Source: Pseudomonas sp. SJZ074 (GTDB lineage Bacteria; Pseudomonadota; Gammaproteobacteria; Pseudomonadales; Pseudomonadaceae). From it: DNA of 61,365 bases. The stretch is from positions 1 through 61,365 of the forward strand of contig NZ_VIUE01000034.1 of assembly GCF_007828215.1 (NCBI RefSeq). Reading direction: 5' to 3'. The notes beneath the pieces are model-generated. The model was not told the origin of the DNA. It worked only from the letters and a program-made list of their open reading frames with translations, and made no database searches. Made by a program: the position numbers and the translations under genes. Below, piece after piece: positions 52,784-61,365 of this stretch. Each line of letters starts with the position of its first letter. Within the stretch, counting starts at the first letter, position 1.

Positions 52784-55474
52784 TCAGCGCTTCGCCAGCT
52801 TATCCGGCAAAGGCGCGAACAACGCCTCGATATCATCGCTCTGCAGTTTCCAGTCGCCGGTTACGCGCCCGTCGAGCACGCCGGCGGCGAGATCGGATTT
52901 CTCCTTCTGCAGCAGCTGGATTTTTTCTTCCACGGTGCCCCGCGCGATCAGCTTGTAGACGAACACCGGCTTCTCCTGGCCGATGCGATAAGCCCGGTCG
53001 GTTGCCTGGTTCTCCGTTGCCGGATTCCACCAGGGGTCGTAGTGGATCACCGTGTCGGCTTCGGTCAGGTTCAGGCCTACACCACCCGCCTTCAGGCTGA
53101 TCAGAAAGATCTTACGCTTGCCGCTCTGGAATTCCTTGACGGGAGTCCGTCGGTCCCGGGTCTGGCCAGTCAGGATGGCGTAGTCCACACCGCGTTTTTT
53201 CAGCTCATCCTCGATGAGCGTCAACATGGACGTGAACTGGGAAAACAGCAGCACCCGCCGACCTTCTTCAAACAGCTCCTCCAACATCTCCATCAGGCTG
53301 TCGAGCTTGCCTGAAGTGCTGCCTCGAACGGGCGGGGCGTCGCTGATCAGCCGCAGGTCACAACACACCTGGCGCAGCTTGAGCAGCGCTTCAAGAATGA
53401 TGATCTGGCTGCGGGCGACGCCCTTGCGGGTGATTTCGTCGCGCACTTTCTTGTCCATGGCCAGGCGCATGGTTTCGTAGACATCCCGCTGGGCATCGCT
53501 GAGTTCGACCCAATGGACGATCTCGGTCTTGGGTGGCAATTCCGTCGCCACTTGCTCCTTGGTCCTGCGCAGCAGGAAGGGTTTTACCCGGCCATTGAGG
53601 TGTTGCAGCCTGGCGTCGCTGCCGCGCTTTTCGATGGGTACGCGGTAATCGCGATTGAAACTCTTCACGTCCCCGAGCCATCCGGGCAAGAGAAAGTGAA
53701 ACAGTGACCACAGCTCGCCCAGGTGATTTTCCAGGGGCGTGCCGGACAGGCACAACCGTTGCCGGGCATCGAGTTCACGGGCGGCTTGGGCGGCCTTGCT
53801 GGTAGGGTTCTTGATGTACTGGGCTTCATCGAGGATCAGCACATGCAATGGCTGCATCTTCAGGCGTTCGACGTCCTTGGGCAGCAAGGCATAGGTGGTG
53901 AGCACCAGGTCGTAGTCGGCCAGCCGTTCGAAGTGTTTCTTGCGCCCGGCGCCATACAGGGCCAGCACTTTCAATTGCGGCGTGAAGTGAGCCGCTTCGT
54001 CGAGCCAGTTGGGAATCAGGCTGGTGGGCATCACCACCATGCAGGGACGGTCGAGGCGACCGGCGTTCTTTTCGCTGAGAATGTGCGCCAGGGTCTGCAG
54101 GGTCTTGCCCAGCCCCATGTCGTCCGCGAGGATGCCGCCGACTTCCAGTTGCCGCAGCGACTGCATCCAGCTCAAGCCTTCGAGTTGATAAGGCCGCAGC
54201 GTCGCGTTCAGGCCCTCCGGCACGGTGGCGGTGTAGTCCTTGATGTCCCGCAGGCGTTGGGCCAGGCCGCGAATGTGTTCGCCGCCTTCCCAGCGTAGGG
54301 GCACGTCTTGCAGCGGATTGAGGCGCAAGGCGTCGGCGCTGTTCAGGCGCAGCTTGGTGGTGCCGGGTTCGTTCAGGTAAAACTCGCCCAGGGTGGCCAG
54401 CACCGGTTTCAGCCGGCCGTAGGGCAGGGCCACTTGTTGCGGGCCGAACTCCGAATTCGGACGGTTCGGTAAGTTGACCAGGATAAGTTCGTCATCGCGA
54501 CGCCTTGCCAGGCGTTCCGGGTTGAACAGTTCGATGTGCGAGCGCATCAGGTTCAACAGGATCGGCAACAGGCTCAATCGCTCACCGTTGACGATGATTC
54601 CCAGCTCCAGGTCGAACCAGTCCCGCTCCGGCGTTTCCTCGACAGTGGCATACCAGTCGTCCACGGCGGTCAGGTCGAAGCCGAAATCCTCGTCGATCTG
54701 CAGCTCCCAGCCCTGGTTGCGCAGTTTCGGCAGATCATTGAGGGTGAACGTCAGCCAGGCGCTGTCGTTGACCATCTCGTACAGTTCGCCGGCACTTTCC
54801 GGCAGGGCCTTGCTTTGCCGGGTCGCGATCTTGAAACCGAGGATTCGTAGCTGCTCGCGGTAGGACTGCTCCACATCGGTGTGGCGTTTTATCCGCAGCG
54901 TTTGGGTTTCCTGGCGAATCAGCACGTCGGTGTTGCGTTGGCCGCTGACGTACTCGTCCAGGTAGCTGAACGATAGCGCGGCGCGGTGCTGGATGTAGCG
55001 CTGCATCTTGCCATTACGCGGCTCGAAAGCGCTGAACTCAATGCTCGCCAGCCATAGGCGCGGCAGCGGTTGAACGTTGTCCACCAGCACCTGCGGCGGG
55101 GCCTTGGGATTGCGATTGTCCAGCACTGCCTGGAGTTTCTCCAACAACTGGGCGTCTTTCTCGGCCGCCGGATAAGCCAGGGTTTCCTGAACTTGCAGCA
55201 ACACCGCCGCGCAATGCTTGCAGTTGATACGCACCGGACAGGAGCACGCGGCTTCGAGCAGGATCAGCGTGCCCTTGGCTGACTCTTTAAGGCGTATGGT
55301 CTGGCGATAAACACTGCCGCCAGAGCCTTCACAACTGGCGGTGATGGTGCTTTCTCCGGCCTCGACGATCCTGACGCGGTTCTCCAGTGCGTAGCGGCGC
55401 CCGCGCTCCAGGCTCTGTTCCTTGAATCGATTGACCCAGGAAGGTGCCAGCGGTTTGCTCAGGGGCGAGGGCAT
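52784..55474 (-). CDS. SNF2-family helicase-like ATPase with SWIM zinc finger
   Basis: An 896-residue Swi2/Snf2 ATPase. It starts with a SWIM zinc finger (CSCPVRINCKHCAAVL, about residues 94-109), then a middle region and the two RecA-like domains: Walker A LADDMGLGKTLQT, the DEAQ Walker B in LILDEAQYIKNP, and the C-terminal SLKAGGVGLNLTEADTVIHYDPWWNP and ATDRAYRIGQ motifs. Such proteins remodel nucleoprotein complexes; the target in bacteria is unknown. The ATG at 55474 lies 11 bases after the csiV-like stop, so the genes are likely coupled. Confidence 0.92.
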   Translation of the reverse strand: MPSPLSKPLAPSWVNRFKEQSLERGRRYALENRVRIVEAGESTITASCEGSGGSVYRQTIRLKESAKGTLILLEAACSCPVRINCKHCAAVLLQVQETLAYPAAEKDAQLLEKLQAVLDNRNPKAPPQVLVDNVQPLPRLWLASIEFSAFEPRNGKMQRYIQHRAALSFSYLDEYVSGQRNTDVLIRQETQTLRIKRHTDVEQSYREQLRILGFKIATRQSKALPESAGELYEMVNDSAWLTFTLNDLPKLRNQGWELQIDEDFGFDLTAVDDWYATVEETPERDWFDLELGIIVNGERLSLLPILLNLMRSHIELFNPERLARRRDDELILVNLPNRPNSEFGPQQVALPYGRLKPVLATLGEFYLNEPGTTKLRLNSADALRLNPLQDVPLRWEGGEHIRGLAQRLRDIKDYTATVPEGLNATLRPYQLEGLSWMQSLRQLEVGGILADDMGLGKTLQTLAHILSEKNAGRLDRPCMVVMPTSLIPNWLDEAAHFTPQLKVLALYGAGRKKHFERLADYDLVLTTYALLPKDVERLKMQPLHVLILDEAQYIKNPTSKAAQAARELDARQRLCLSGTPLENHLGELWSLFHFLLPGWLGDVKSFNRDYRVPIEKRGSDARLQHLNGRVKPFLLRRTKEQVATELPPKTEIVHWVELSDAQRDVYETMRLAMDKKVRDEITRKGVARSQIIILEALLKLRQVCCDLRLISDAPPVRGSTSGKLDSLMEMLEELFEEGRRVLLFSQFTSMLTLIEDELKKRGVDYAILTGQTRDRRTPVKEFQSGKRKIFLISLKAGGVGLNLTEADTVIHYDPWWNPATENQATDRAYRIGQEKPVFVYKLIARGTVEEKIQLLQKEKSDLAAGVLDGRVTGDWKLQSDDIEALFAPLPDKLAKR

Positions 55475-55485
55475 AGGCGCGCCGA

Positions 55486-56052
55486 TCAGTCCGGAATGAC
55501 GTCAGGTGCCTGCCGTGGAGCGGGCGCGGTCAGTGAGGTGATCTTGATCAGCAGGGCCAGCTGGCCGTTGTCGAGGTAGTTGAGTTGGCCGTTCTTGGTG
55601 TGGCTGTTCTGCTTCAGGCGTTCACTCGCGGTGACCAGGCCATTGGCATCGATCCGGTTGATCCAGAAGTCGGCATCCACATCGGTGAAGCGCCCCAATT
55701 TCAGCCCCAGGGTGCCTTCGATGGGAAATTGGCCGAACTGCTCGACGCCGTCGCTGATGGCGACTTTGCTGCCCTGTTCACCGAGGTTCTGCTGCCAGGC
55801 CTTGTGCATCAACACAGTGTATTGGCCGCTGGCGTTGAGTTTATCCACGATGTTCCCCAGCGCCGGGGTGCGCTGGCTGTCGGCGGGCAGGCGTTGCGCG
55901 CCGGCGTCCCAGTCTTCCGGAGCGGCACGGCTGATAATCACCGGTTCGGCGTTCTGGCGCAGCAGAATCATTTCAACCTGATACAGGTCGTCGGCAGACG
56001 CCAGGGGAGCGACCAGGGTCAGCAGCAAGGTCAGTGAACGAAACAGGCGCAT
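55486..56052 (-). CDS. CsiV-like peptidoglycan-associated protein
   Basis: A 188-residue protein with a signal peptide (about 1-20, ending PLASA), predicted periplasmic, and the CsiV-type region DLYQVEMILLRQNAEP. CsiV was first named as a regulator of SltB-like lytic enzymes in other gamma-proteobacteria; for this protein the role is inferred. It lies between mfd and the SNF2 gene, as in other pseudomonads. Confidence 0.8.
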   Translation of the reverse strand: MRLFRSLTLLLTLVAPLASADDLYQVEMILLRQNAEPVIISRAAPEDWDAGAQRLPADSQRTPALGNIVDKLNASGQYTVLMHKAWQQNLGEQGSKVAISDGVEQFGQFPIEGTLGLKLGRFTDVDADFWINRIDANGLVTASERLKQNSHTKNGQLNYLDNGQLALLIKITSLTAPAPRQAPDVIPD

Positions 56053-56062
56053 GGGGCGTCCT

Positions 56063-59000
56063 TCAAGCAGTGGTCGGGGTGAGGCGCTCGAACAGCGCTT
56101 CTACGGTATTGAAACGTTCTTCCGGGCGCTCCATGGGCACCATGAACTTGAACATCGTGGCGCCTTCGAACTTGTAGCGCTTGGGCTGGCCCTGGATCAG
56201 CTTGATCAGCACCAACGGATCGACCGGGGTCTGGGCTGCGAACTCGATCCGGCCGCCATTGGGGCCACCGTCGACTTTCTTGATGCCAAGTTGTTCGGCC
56301 TGGAGCTTGAGCAGCGTCATTCGCACCAGGTTCTTGGTCGGTTCCGGCAGCAGGCCGAAGCGGTCGATCATCTCCACTTGCAGGTCCTTGAGGTCCTCCT
56401 CGTTGCTGGCTGAGGCAATGCGCTTGTAGAGAATCAGCCGTGCATGGACATCCGGCAGGTAATCCTCCGGGATCAACGCCGGCACCCGCAGGTTGATTTC
56501 CGGCCCGCCGCCCAGGGGCTGGTCGAGGTTCGGCTGTTCGCCCTTGCGGATCGACTTGACCGCCCGTTCCAGCATTTCCATATAGAGAGTGAAACCCACG
56601 GCCTGGATCTGCCCGCTCTGGCCGTCCCCCAGCAGTTCGCCGGCACCGCGGATTTCCAGGTCGTTGGTGGCGAGCACGAAACCGGCCCCCAGGTCCTGGG
56701 TATTGGCGATGGCCTCCAGGCGTTTTTCAGCGTCGGGGGTGATCTGCTGGCGCGGCGGTGTCAGCAGGTAGGCGTAGGCCTGGTGATGACTGCGCCCGAC
56801 CCGGCCGCGCAACTGGTGCAACTGGGCCAGGCCGAACTTGTCGGCGCGCTCGATGATGATGGTGTTGGCGCTCGGCACGTCGATACCGGTCTCGATGATG
56901 GTCGAGGCGATCAGTACGTTGAAGCGCTTGTGGTAGAAGTCGCTCATTACCTGTTCGAGTTCGCGTTCGCGCATCTGCCCGTGGCCGATGCCGATCCGTG
57001 CTTCCGGCACCAGTTCGGCCAGGTCGGCGGCGCACTTCTCGATGGTCTTGACGTCGTTGTGCAGGTAATAGACCTGGCCGCCGCGCAGCAGCTCGCGCAG
57101 CAGGGCTTCCTTGACCGTGCTCTTGTTCTGCTCCATGACGAAGGTGCGCACCGACAGGCGACGGGCCGGCGGCGTGGCGATGATCGACAGGTCGCGCATG
57201 CCCGACACCGCCATGTTCAGCGTGCGCGGAATCGGCGTGGCGGTCAGGGTCAGGATGTCGACCTCGCTGCGCAGGGCCTTGAGCTGTTCTTTCTGGCGCA
57301 CACCGAAGCGGTGTTCTTCGTCGATGATCACCAGCCCGAGGTTCTTGATCTTCACATCGTCCTGCAGCAGCTTGTGCGTGCCGATGACGATGTCGATCTT
57401 GCCCTCGGCCAGGTCGGCCACGGCGGCGTTCACGTCTTTGGCGGACTTGAAGCGGCTCATCACCTCCACAGTCACCGGCCAGTCGGCGAAGCGGTCGCGG
57501 AAGCTGTTGTAGTGCTGTTGGGCGAGCAGGGTGGTCGGCACCAGGATGGCGACCTGCTTGCCGCTGTGCACGGCAATGAACGCGGCGCGCATCGCCACCT
57601 CGGTCTTGCCGAAGCCGACATCGCCGCATACCAGCCGGTCCATTGGCTTGGGCGCGAGCATGTCGGCGCGCACGGCTTCGATGGTGGTCTGCTGGTCGAC
57701 GGTTTCCTCGAACGGGAAGCCGGCGCTGAAGGTTTCGTAGTCGGCTTTCGGGTCGGCGAAGGCATAACCCTCGCGCGCGGCGCGGCGGGCGTAGATGTCC
57801 AGCAGTTCGGCGGCCACGTCGCGCACCTGTTCGGCGGCCTTGCGCTTGGCCTTCTGCCAGGTTTCCGAGCCCAGGCGATGCAGCGGGGCGAGGGCATCGT
57901 CGCTGCCGGTGTAACGTGCGATCAGGTGCAGGTTCGCCACCGGCACGTAGAGCTTGGCGCCCTCGGCGTATTCCAGAGTGAGGAATTCGGCCGCCTGGTT
58001 GTCGATTTCCAGTGTCGCCAGGCCCAGGTAGCGGCCCACGCCATGGTCGATGTGCACCACCGGCGCGCCTTCGCGCAGCTCGGTGAGGTTCTTGATGACG
58101 GCGTCGTTGGCGGCATCGGCGCGTTTCTCACGGCGACGACGTTGCATGACGCGCTGGCCGAACAACGGGCTTTCGGCCACCAGCGCCAGCGCCGGATCGT
58201 CGAGCACCAGGCCTTCGTCCAGCGGTGCGATGGTGATCCCCAGGCGATCCTTGCTTGCGACGAAATCCGGCCAGCTGTCGACCGTTTTCGGCCGCAGTTT
58301 CAGGCGATCGAGCAGTTCCAGCAGCACTTCGCGCCGCCCGGCGGATTCAGCGGTAAACAATACGCGCCCGGGAAACTCGTCGAGAAAACCGGCCAGCGCC
58401 GCCATCGGCTGCGTGGCCTTGGCTTCGATTGCCAGGTCCGGCAGGGCCTTGGCGGGAAAGCGTTCACGGCCGACGCCGGGCTCCACGTCCTGTTGGCTTG
58501 CCACCACCCGTGGCCAGTTCTTGAGACGGGCAAAGCAGTCTTCCACCGGCAGGAACAACTCGGCGGGCGGCAATAAAGGACGGGAAGGGTCGACGCGACG
58601 TTCTTCGTAGCGATTACGCACGTCGTTCCAGAAGTTTTCCGCTGCCTGTTCGATGCCGGGCAAGGAGAACACCTGGGTGTCCTGGGGCAGGTAATCGAAC
58701 AGGGTGGAGGTCTCTTCGAAGAACAGCGGCAGGTAATACTCGATGCCGGCGGGGGTGATCCCGCTGCTCAGGTCCTGGAAGATCGGGCAGCGACGAAAAT
58801 CCACGTCGAAGCGCTCGCGAAACCGCGCCTTGAAGCGGGTCACGGCGTCTTTCTGCAACGGGAATTCCTTGGCGGGGAGCAGGCGGACCGACTGAACCTT
58901 GTCGATGGAGCGCTGGTTTTCCGGGTCGAAGGTACGCAGGGTCTCGATTTCGTCATCGAACAGGTCGATGCGATAAGGCAGCTTGCTGCCCATCGGGAAC

Positions 59001-59512
59001 AGGTCGATCAAGGCGCCACGCACCGCGAACTCGCCATGCTCGTACACCGTGTCGACGCAACGGTAGCCGCTGGCCTCCAGTCGGGTACGCATCTGCTCCA
59101 CATCCAGCTTCTGGCCGATATCCAGCACCAGGCTGCTGCCGAGCAGGAATCGGGTTGGGGCCAGGCGATGTAGGGCCGTGGTGATGGGCACTACCAAAAC
59201 GCCATGACTGAGCTCCGGCAACCGATAAAGGCTGGCGATTCGCTGGGAAATGATGTCCTGGTGCGGCGAGAACAGATCGTAGGGCAGGGTTTCCCAGTCC
59301 GGAAAATGCAGAACCGGCAGATCCGGGGCGAAGAAACCCAGCTCCTGCTCCAGCCGCTCGGCGCTCTGGCTGTCGGCGGTCAGCAGCAGGGTAAAGCGCT
59401 TGGCAGCGCTGGCGGCCTCGGCAATGGCCAGGCTCAGGGCGGCACCGGGCAGGTTGCCCCAGTGCTGTTTACCTGCCGTGGCAGGGAGAAACGGAAGACG
59501 CAGAACGGGCAC
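56063..59512 (-). CDS. mfd: transcription-repair coupling factor Mfd
   Basis: A 1,149-residue ATP-dependent translocase that dislodges stalled RNA polymerase and recruits UvrA. N-terminal UvrB-homology and RNA polymerase-interacting regions precede the RecG-like helicase (VCGDVGFGKTEVAMRAAF Walker A; LVIIDEEHRFGV DEEH box; REVMSRF/AVSGMRD motifs) and the C-terminal TRCF domain. The start is a GTG at 59512 (PVLRLPFLPATAGKQHWG), giving the family length. The gene is opposite in strand to the GAPDH gene 170 bases away. Confidence 0.95.
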   Translation of the reverse strand: MPVLRLPFLPATAGKQHWGNLPGAALSLAIAEAASAAKRFTLLLTADSQSAERLEQELGFFAPDLPVLHFPDWETLPYDLFSPHQDIISQRIASLYRLPELSHGVLVVPITTALHRLAPTRFLLGSSLVLDIGQKLDVEQMRTRLEASGYRCVDTVYEHGEFAVRGALIDLFPMGSKLPYRIDLFDDEIETLRTFDPENQRSIDKVQSVRLLPAKEFPLQKDAVTRFKARFRERFDVDFRRCPIFQDLSSGITPAGIEYYLPLFFEETSTLFDYLPQDTQVFSLPGIEQAAENFWNDVRNRYEERRVDPSRPLLPPAELFLPVEDCFARLKNWPRVVASQQDVEPGVGRERFPAKALPDLAIEAKATQPMAALAGFLDEFPGRVLFTAESAGRREVLLELLDRLKLRPKTVDSWPDFVASKDRLGITIAPLDEGLVLDDPALALVAESPLFGQRVMQRRRREKRADAANDAVIKNLTELREGAPVVHIDHGVGRYLGLATLEIDNQAAEFLTLEYAEGAKLYVPVANLHLIARYTGSDDALAPLHRLGSETWQKAKRKAAEQVRDVAAELLDIYARRAAREGYAFADPKADYETFSAGFPFEETVDQQTTIEAVRADMLAPKPMDRLVCGDVGFGKTEVAMRAAFIAVHSGKQVAILVPTTLLAQQHYNSFRDRFADWPVTVEVMSRFKSAKDVNAAVADLAEGKIDIVIGTHKLLQDDVKIKNLGLVIIDEEHRFGVRQKEQLKALRSEVDILTLTATPIPRTLNMAVSGMRDLSIIATPPARRLSVRTFVMEQNKSTVKEALLRELLRGGQVYYLHNDVKTIEKCAADLAELVPEARIGIGHGQMRERELEQVMSDFYHKRFNVLIASTIIETGIDVPSANTIIIERADKFGLAQLHQLRGRVGRSHHQAYAYLLTPPRQQITPDAEKRLEAIANTQDLGAGFVLATNDLEIRGAGELLGDGQSGQIQAVGFTLYMEMLERAVKSIRKGEQPNLDQPLGGGPEINLRVPALIPEDYLPDVHARLILYKRIASASNEEDLKDLQVEMIDRFGLLPEPTKNLVRMTLLKLQAEQLGIKKVDGGPNGGRIEFAAQTPVDPLVLIKLIQGQPKRYKFEGATMFKFMVPMERPEERFNTVEALFERLTPTTA

Positions 59513-59696
59513 GGAAGGTTGAGCTCCAAGCGTTGCGACAAAGTCGACAATTGTAGCGGGGTAAAGGGGCGGCTGTCAGTCGCAGACTACCCGGGCAGAG
59601 GGGAAAACCACGGCGCGACAGGCGCGCATTGCTCCGGCGTGGACTCGGCGGCATAATGTAGCCCCTTTTTTCAGCCCCTACATGTGGAAGGTTCCC

Positions 59697-61145
59697 GTGA
59701 CTCAGAAGCCCGACCAGTGTCTTGGTGAATGGATTGATCGTGAAGCACTCGCCGAAGCGATGATCCCTCTCATCGGTCAGCTCTACCGCAATAACAACGT
59801 GGTGAGCTCGATCTATGGCCGCAGCCTGATCAACCAGTCTGTCATCGCGATTCTCAAGGCTCACCGCTTTGCTCGCCACCGTTCTTCCGACGACAGCGAA
59901 CTCTCCGTCCACGAAACATTCCCTCTGCTCAAAGCCATGAGCGAGCTCAAGCTCGGCGCGGCTTCGGTGGACCTGGGCAAGTTGGCGTTCAAATTCCGCA
60001 ACGAAGGCAATGGCCGTAGCGCCGAGCAGTTCGTGCGTGAAGAGATGGCTGATGTGGTTGGCCAGCAGAACGTTTCGGCTCGCAAAGGCACTGACGTGGT
60101 CCTGTACGGCTTCGGTCGTATCGGCCGTCTGCTGGCGCGCATCCTGATCGAGAAAACCGGTGGTGGCGACGGCCTGCGCCTGCGGGCCATCGTGGTGCGC
60201 AAGGGCGCCGAGAACGACCTGACCAAGCGTGCCAGCCTGCTGCGCCGTGACTCGGTCCATGGTTCGTTCAACGGCACCATCACCATCGACGAAGAAAACA
60301 ACACCATCACCGCCAACGGCAACCTGATCCAGGTGATCTACGCGAAGAACCCTACCGAGGTGGACTACACCCAGTACGGGATCAAGGATGCGCTGCTGGT
60401 GGACAACACCGGTGTATGGCGTGACGCCGACGGCCTGGGCCAGCACCTGGCCTGCCCGGGTGTCGACCGCGTTGTCCTGACCGCGCCTGGCAAGGGCAAG
60501 CTGAAGAACATCGTTCACGGTATCAACCACGGCGACATCACCGCGGACGACAAGATCGTCTCAGCCGCCTCTTGCACCACCAACGCCATCGTGCCGGTGC
60601 TCAAGGCAGTGAACGACAAGTTCGGCATCGTCAACGGTCACGTCGAAACAGTTCACTCGTACACCAACGACCAGAACCTGATCGACAACTTCCACAAAGG
60701 CGATCGTCGTGGCCGCAGCGCCGCGCTGAACATGGTCATCACCGAGACCGGTGCCGCCACCGCCGCCGCCAAGGCCCTGCCTGAACTGGCCGGCAAGCTG
60801 ACCGGCAACGCGATCCGTGTACCGACGCCAAACGTGTCGATGGCCATTCTCAACCTGAACCTTGAGAAAGCCGCCACCCGTGAAGAGATGAACGAGTACC
60901 TGCGCTACATGGCGCTGCACTCCGAGCTGCATAAGCAGATCGACTTCGTCAATTCCCAGGAAGTGGTGTCCACCGACTTCGTGGGCTCGCGCCACGCTGG
61001 TGTCGTGGATGCTGAAGCAACCATCAGCCAAGACAACCGCGTTGTTCTGTACGTCTGGTACGACAACGAATTCGGTTACAGCTGCCAGGTGGTCCGCGTG
61101 ATGGAAGACATGGCCGGTGTGAACCCGCCAGCGTTCCCGCGCTAA
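59697..61145 (+). CDS. gap: glyceraldehyde-3-phosphate dehydrogenase, long N-terminal form
   Basis: A 482-residue GAPDH. About 125 residues precede the canonical domain, which starts near GTDVVLYGFGRIGRLLARILIE (Rossmann loop). The catalytic Cys is in SAASCTTNAIVPVL, and the C-terminal WYDNEFGYSCQVV motif is intact. This long form is the usual pseudomonad PA3001-like GAPDH next to mfd. The start is a GTG at 59697 with GGAAGG upstream; the ATG at 59682 adds five residues and lacks a ribosome binding site. A strong terminator follows. Confidence 0.93.
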   Translation: MTQKPDQCLGEWIDREALAEAMIPLIGQLYRNNNVVSSIYGRSLINQSVIAILKAHRFARHRSSDDSELSVHETFPLLKAMSELKLGAASVDLGKLAFKFRNEGNGRSAEQFVREEMADVVGQQNVSARKGTDVVLYGFGRIGRLLARILIEKTGGGDGLRLRAIVVRKGAENDLTKRASLLRRDSVHGSFNGTITIDEENNTITANGNLIQVIYAKNPTEVDYTQYGIKDALLVDNTGVWRDADGLGQHLACPGVDRVVLTAPGKGKLKNIVHGINHGDITADDKIVSAASCTTNAIVPVLKAVNDKFGIVNGHVETVHSYTNDQNLIDNFHKGDRRGRSAALNMVITETGAATAAAKALPELAGKLTGNAIRVPTPNVSMAILNLNLEKAATREEMNEYLRYMALHSELHKQIDFVNSQEVVSTDFVGSRHAGVVDAEATISQDNRVVLYVWYDNEFGYSCQVVRVMEDMAGVNPPAFPR

Positions 61146-61163
61146 GGCTTAGCCGCTTGTGAA

Positions 61164-61193
61164 AACGCCCCGACTTGTCGGGGCGTTTTTTTT
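61164..61193 (+). terminator. intrinsic terminator of the GAPDH gene
   Basis: AACGCCCCGA-CTTG-TCGGGGCGTT (61164-61187) followed by Ts to 61193. It lies 18 bases after the stop codon. Confidence 0.96.
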
Positions 61194-61222
61194 CTGGGTT
61201 TTTTGTGTTGTCTGGGCAGGCT

Positions 61223-61287
61223 TCTTCGCGAGCAAGCCCGCTCCCACAGGTGACCGAGTTGATGCACGCGGTCCAATGTGGGAGCAA
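61223..61287. repeat. REP doublet with a truncated right arm
   Basis: The left arm CTTCGCGAGCAAGCCCGCTC is intact, but the right one stops after TGTGGGAGCAAC. It lies beyond the GAPDH terminator. Confidence 0.8.
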
Positions 61288-61365
61288 CTGTCTTGGATGA
61301 TTTATTTAGCCATTCTTTTTCAAGGCAGCAAAAGCTCTCACAGCTCTTGGCAGTGCAGATATCTG

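Noticed and set aside
56444..58576. Long plus-strand open frame opposite mfd
   Set aside because: Antisense of conserved mfd domains with no start signal.

Overview
The window is chromosomal DNA of a fluorescent pseudomonad, most likely the Pseudomonas fluorescens group. It is GC-rich and carries Anr, PsrA, two cbb3 oxidase operons, the lexA-sulA pair and fadBA. Many gaps hold the palindromic REP doublets (GTGGGAGCGGGCTTGCTCG-type arms) typical of these genomes. About 48 protein genes are supported. No tRNA, rRNA, CRISPR array, intact insertion sequence or prophage was seen.

The left half (about 1-35,000) is largely an oxygen-response and respiration block. It runs apt, anr (the low-oxygen regulator), hemN (anaerobic haem synthesis, under a perfect Anr box), the cbb3 assembly genes ccoG-ccoH-ccoI-ccoS with a TauE/SafE membrane protein, then two complete tandem ccoN-O-Q-P operons. 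A hydrolase, the aerotaxis receptor aer, a CPBP protease, acnA, rlmM, tusA, a MATE exporter, pdxB, a small PA1571-like gene and an MsbA-like ABC transporter follow. Perfect Anr boxes lie ahead of hemN and ccoN2. Weaker sites lie ahead of ccoG and ccoN1.

The accessory element is the Rhs module at 9,072-14,474, lodged between ccoG and ccoNOQP-1. It encodes a 1,461-residue Rhs protein with a prePAAR motif, a hydrophobic N-terminal region, a PAAR domain, an exact DPLG-x18-DPLG self-cleavage signature and a 130-residue variable tip. Six bases downstream is an unrecognised 336-residue protein, the positional candidate for immunity. The tip, the downstream gene and the 3' part of the Rhs core look AT-richer than the host-like 5' part. 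This toxin/immunity pair is the best candidate for an undescribed system.

The right half (about 35,400-61,365) is a conserved housekeeping block: slt, uup, a universal stress protein gene, a small membrane protein, fadB-fadA, a DUF1653 gene, topA, two small conserved genes, sulA-lexA, psrA, nagZ, a methylthioinosine phosphorylase gene, an SNF2-type helicase, a csiV-like gene, mfd and an N-terminally extended GAPDH. Two LexA boxes precede lexA and two abutting PsrA operators precede psrA. A minus-strand structured RNA candidate ending in a strong intrinsic terminator lies between the small membrane gene and fadB.

All identifications are from reading the translations and recalled family motifs. 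No database search or composition calculation was run.
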